Below, piece by piece: positions 62,743 to 64,000 of a stretch of 64,000 nt of DNA. Both the position numbers and the translations under genes were made by a program. This DNA is from Antrihabitans stalactiti (GTDB lineage Bacteria > Actinomycetota > Actinomycetes > Mycobacteriales > Mycobacteriaceae). Below the pieces are notes generated by a model, which saw only the letters and a list, made by a program, of their open reading frames with translations, searched no databases and was not told where the DNA came from. The stretch covers positions 422,394 to 486,393 of the forward strand of contig NZ_VCQU01000005.1 of assembly GCF_012932915.1 (NCBI RefSeq). The letters run 5' to 3'. The stretch's first letter is position 1; each line of letters starts with the position of its first letter.

Positions 62743-63846
62743 TCAGAATGCATCGTTGGCATGACCGTTGCTCGTCGATATGTTGGCTACCGCTACTGCT
62801 CGAGGCCATGTTTCGACTTGCCCGATGTCGGGAACGTCACCGTCGTAGCGTTGCAGGTCGTTGAGCTTGCGTGCAGTGACGATGACCCGAGATTCCATCG
62901 ACGCGACCGTTTGATTGAACGATTCGACCGCTTTGCCGAGTTGGTTGCCCATGCGGTCCAGATAGGTCGCCACCGTGCCAATGCGTGAATAGAGTTCGCG
63001 CCCGAGTTGCGCGATGGTGGCTGCGTCACGTGACACCGCCTCCTGTCGCCACGTGTGCGCGATCGTTCGCAACAAAGCGACCAAGGTGGTCGGTGTCGCA
63101 AGAATCACGTTTTTCGAGAACGCGTACTCGAGCAGGCTCGCGTCTGCAGTGAGTGCCGCGTCGAGTAGCGGGTCGCCGGGGACGAACAGGACGACGAACT
63201 CCGGTGTCGGATCGAATTCCTCCCAGTAGGCCTTCTCCGCCAGCTCGTCGACGTGGTTGCGTAGCTGGCGTGCGTGCAAGGCGAGATGCCGCGCCTGCGC
63301 GACGGGCTCGTTCTCTTGCGCGGCGTCCAAATAGGCCGCGAGCGGAACCTTCGCATCGACGACGATCTGCTTTCCGCCAGCGAGGTAGACGACAAGGTCG
63401 GGCCGTGCGCCGCCGCGGGTGACCTGAGTATCGAAATCGCAGTGCTTGACCATGCCTGCCATTTCGACGACCCGCTCCAGCTGTATCTCTCCCCAACGCC
63501 CACGGACCGACGGCGCACGCAGCGCCGCCACCAGCTGGCTCGTCTGCGTAGTCAGAAACTCCGACGTGCGATGCATACCCGCGACTTGTTCGCGAAGCCC
63601 TGCATAGGACTGCGCCCGGTCGGTCTCGACGCGCGCCACCTGCGTCGCGAGTGCGCCGACGGCGTCGCGCAACGGTCCGACAATATGAGCGATCTGCTCG
63701 CCGCCGGCCACGGTGCGCGTGTGCAGCACACCAGCGCGCGCCGCGTGCGCGAGCCAACCAAGCGCGAAGCCGATCGCGAGTGCGAGAACGAGGCCGATTG
63801 CCATCGAAGCTGTCATGGCGAGAATCGTGTACGAACCCACCGACAC
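62743..63846 (-). CDS. rmuC: DNA recombination protein RmuC homologue
   Basis: The product is 367 residues from GTG 63846, chosen because GAGGA lies 6 nt upstream. An ATG ten codons in has no ribosome site. It has an N-terminal membrane helix (SMAIGLVLALAIGFALGWLA), a short coiled-coil region (about 45-105), then the RmuC nuclease-like domain with RGRWGEIQLERVVEMAGM, VVDAKVPLAAYLDA and VVLFVPGDPLLDAAL. RmuC limits DNA inversions at short inverted repeats in E. coli, although its biochemistry is unclear. Confidence 0.92.
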   Translation of the reverse strand: MSVGSYTILAMTASMAIGLVLALAIGFALGWLAHAARAGVLHTRTVAGGEQIAHIVGPLRDAVGALATQVARVETDRAQSYAGLREQVAGMHRTSEFLTTQTSQLVAALRAPSVRGRWGEIQLERVVEMAGMVKHCDFDTQVTRGGARPDLVVYLAGGKQIVVDAKVPLAAYLDAAQENEPVAQARHLALHARQLRNHVDELAEKAYWEEFDPTPEFVVLFVPGDPLLDAALTADASLLEYAFSKNVILATPTTLVALLRTIAHTWRQEAVSRDAATIAQLGRELYSRIGTVATYLDRMGNQLGKAVESFNQTVASMESRVIVTARKLNDLQRYDGDVPDIGQVETWPRAVAVANISTSNGHANDAF

Positions 63847-63854
63847 GTTCGTCC

Positions 63855-63883
63855 TCGTGAGTCTTTTCGGAGTCCCTGGACTC
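63855..63883. repeat. 44-bp palindromic repeat, family 2, copy 3 (truncated)
   Basis: The left arm (TCGTGAGTCTTTTCGGAGTC), loop CCTG and the first five bases of the right arm (GACTC) are present. The remaining 15 bases are replaced by unrelated sequence. The break coincides with the start of a candidate insertion-sequence end. Confidence 0.8.
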
Positions 63884-64000
63884 TGTGCTGTCTAGATACA
63901 TGTGGCACAGATGTGTCTAGATACATGTGGGACACATTTTAGGCCGCGACCCGGAATTGGCCTTGGTAGCGCTTGGTCGGATCGATCATCAGGTGGCCGA
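63884..64000. mobile_element. Probable insertion-sequence end (IS481-like), extends beyond window
   Basis: Sequence begins TGTGCTGTCTAGATACATG exactly where the family 2 palindrome is cut. It contains two direct copies of GTCTAGATACATGTGG (63890-63905 and 63915-63930), followed by the 3' end of a minus-strand frame. TGT termini and a transposase ending near one end fit IS481-type elements. The other end and target duplication are outside the window. Confidence 0.5.
63939..63998 (-). CDS. Possible transposase C-terminal fragment
   Basis: The last 19 codons and the stop of a minus-strand frame read GHLMIDPTKRYQGQFRVAA. The DPT-(K/R)-x-YQ pattern resembles the C-terminus of some IS481-family transposases (DPTRDYQ-like), as I recall them. 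The fragment is too short for certainty; most of the gene lies past the right edge. Confidence 0.45.
   Translation of the reverse strand, partial: GHLMIDPTKRYQGQFRVAA

Overview
The window comes from a high-GC actinobacterium of the mycolic-acid order Mycobacteriales, most like Nocardia, Rhodococcus and relatives. Several features point there. There is a mycothiol S-conjugate amidase (Mca), a short-chain Z-prenyl diphosphate synthase, an MmpL transporter, a DesA2-type desaturase and many GTG/TTG starts. As I recall the Mycobacterium tuberculosis map, the backbone follows the block Rv1074c-Rv1111c: fadA3, the Rv1075c GDSL hydrolase, lipU, cbs, metB, greA, Rv1081c, mca, Rv1083, Rv1084, trhA, the Rv1086 prenyl synthase, coaA, glyA, phoH2, desA2, fumC, glpX, Rv1100, xseB, xseA, Rv1109c, ispH and Rv1111c. 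That order supports many of the functional calls.

Layout. 0-9.7 kb: a clipped patatin gene, a hydrolase, rpiA, a winged-helix protein, a decayed WYL regulator, two tandem secreted low-complexity paralogues, a DGPF/ECF42 sigma pair, a serine hydrolase, an RsmC-like methyltransferase and a Bax-inhibitor-like membrane protein. 9.8-31.6 kb: the fadA3-to-Rv1083 backbone, interrupted by a VOC/PadR pair, an acyl-CoA dehydrogenase, a diguanylate cyclase, a complete CUT1-type ABC importer with a Tat lipoprotein binding protein, and a NarL-type two-component system. 31.7-39.7 kb: the Rv1084-like thioredoxin-fold protein, an MmpL/adenylate-cyclase operon opposite a TetR gene, trhA and the prenyl synthase. 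39.8-46.9 kb: a lipid/polyketide cluster made of a fatty acyl-AMP ligase, a free ACP, a KS-AT-ACP polyketide synthase fused to an alpha-oxoamine synthase, and a type II thioesterase. 46.9-63.8 kb: the coaA-to-rmuC backbone. The right edge holds the end of an insertion sequence.

The most notable system is the 39.8-46.9 kb cluster. Its logic is to activate a fatty acid, load it on ACP, extend it once with malonate without ketoreduction, and release it by decarboxylative condensation with an amino acid. The expected product is a 2-amino-3,5-diketone, which could close to a hydroxypyrrole or pyrrolinone. The cluster is bracketed by copies of a dispersed 44-bp palindrome.

Two families of 44-bp palindromes, each 20-bp arm, 4-nt loop, 20-bp arm, lie 1-17 nt from stop codons throughout the window (six copies and three copies). 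One copy supplies the last 17 codons of the thioesterase. One copy of the second family is cut by the insertion sequence at the right edge. No tRNA, rRNA or CRISPR array was seen.
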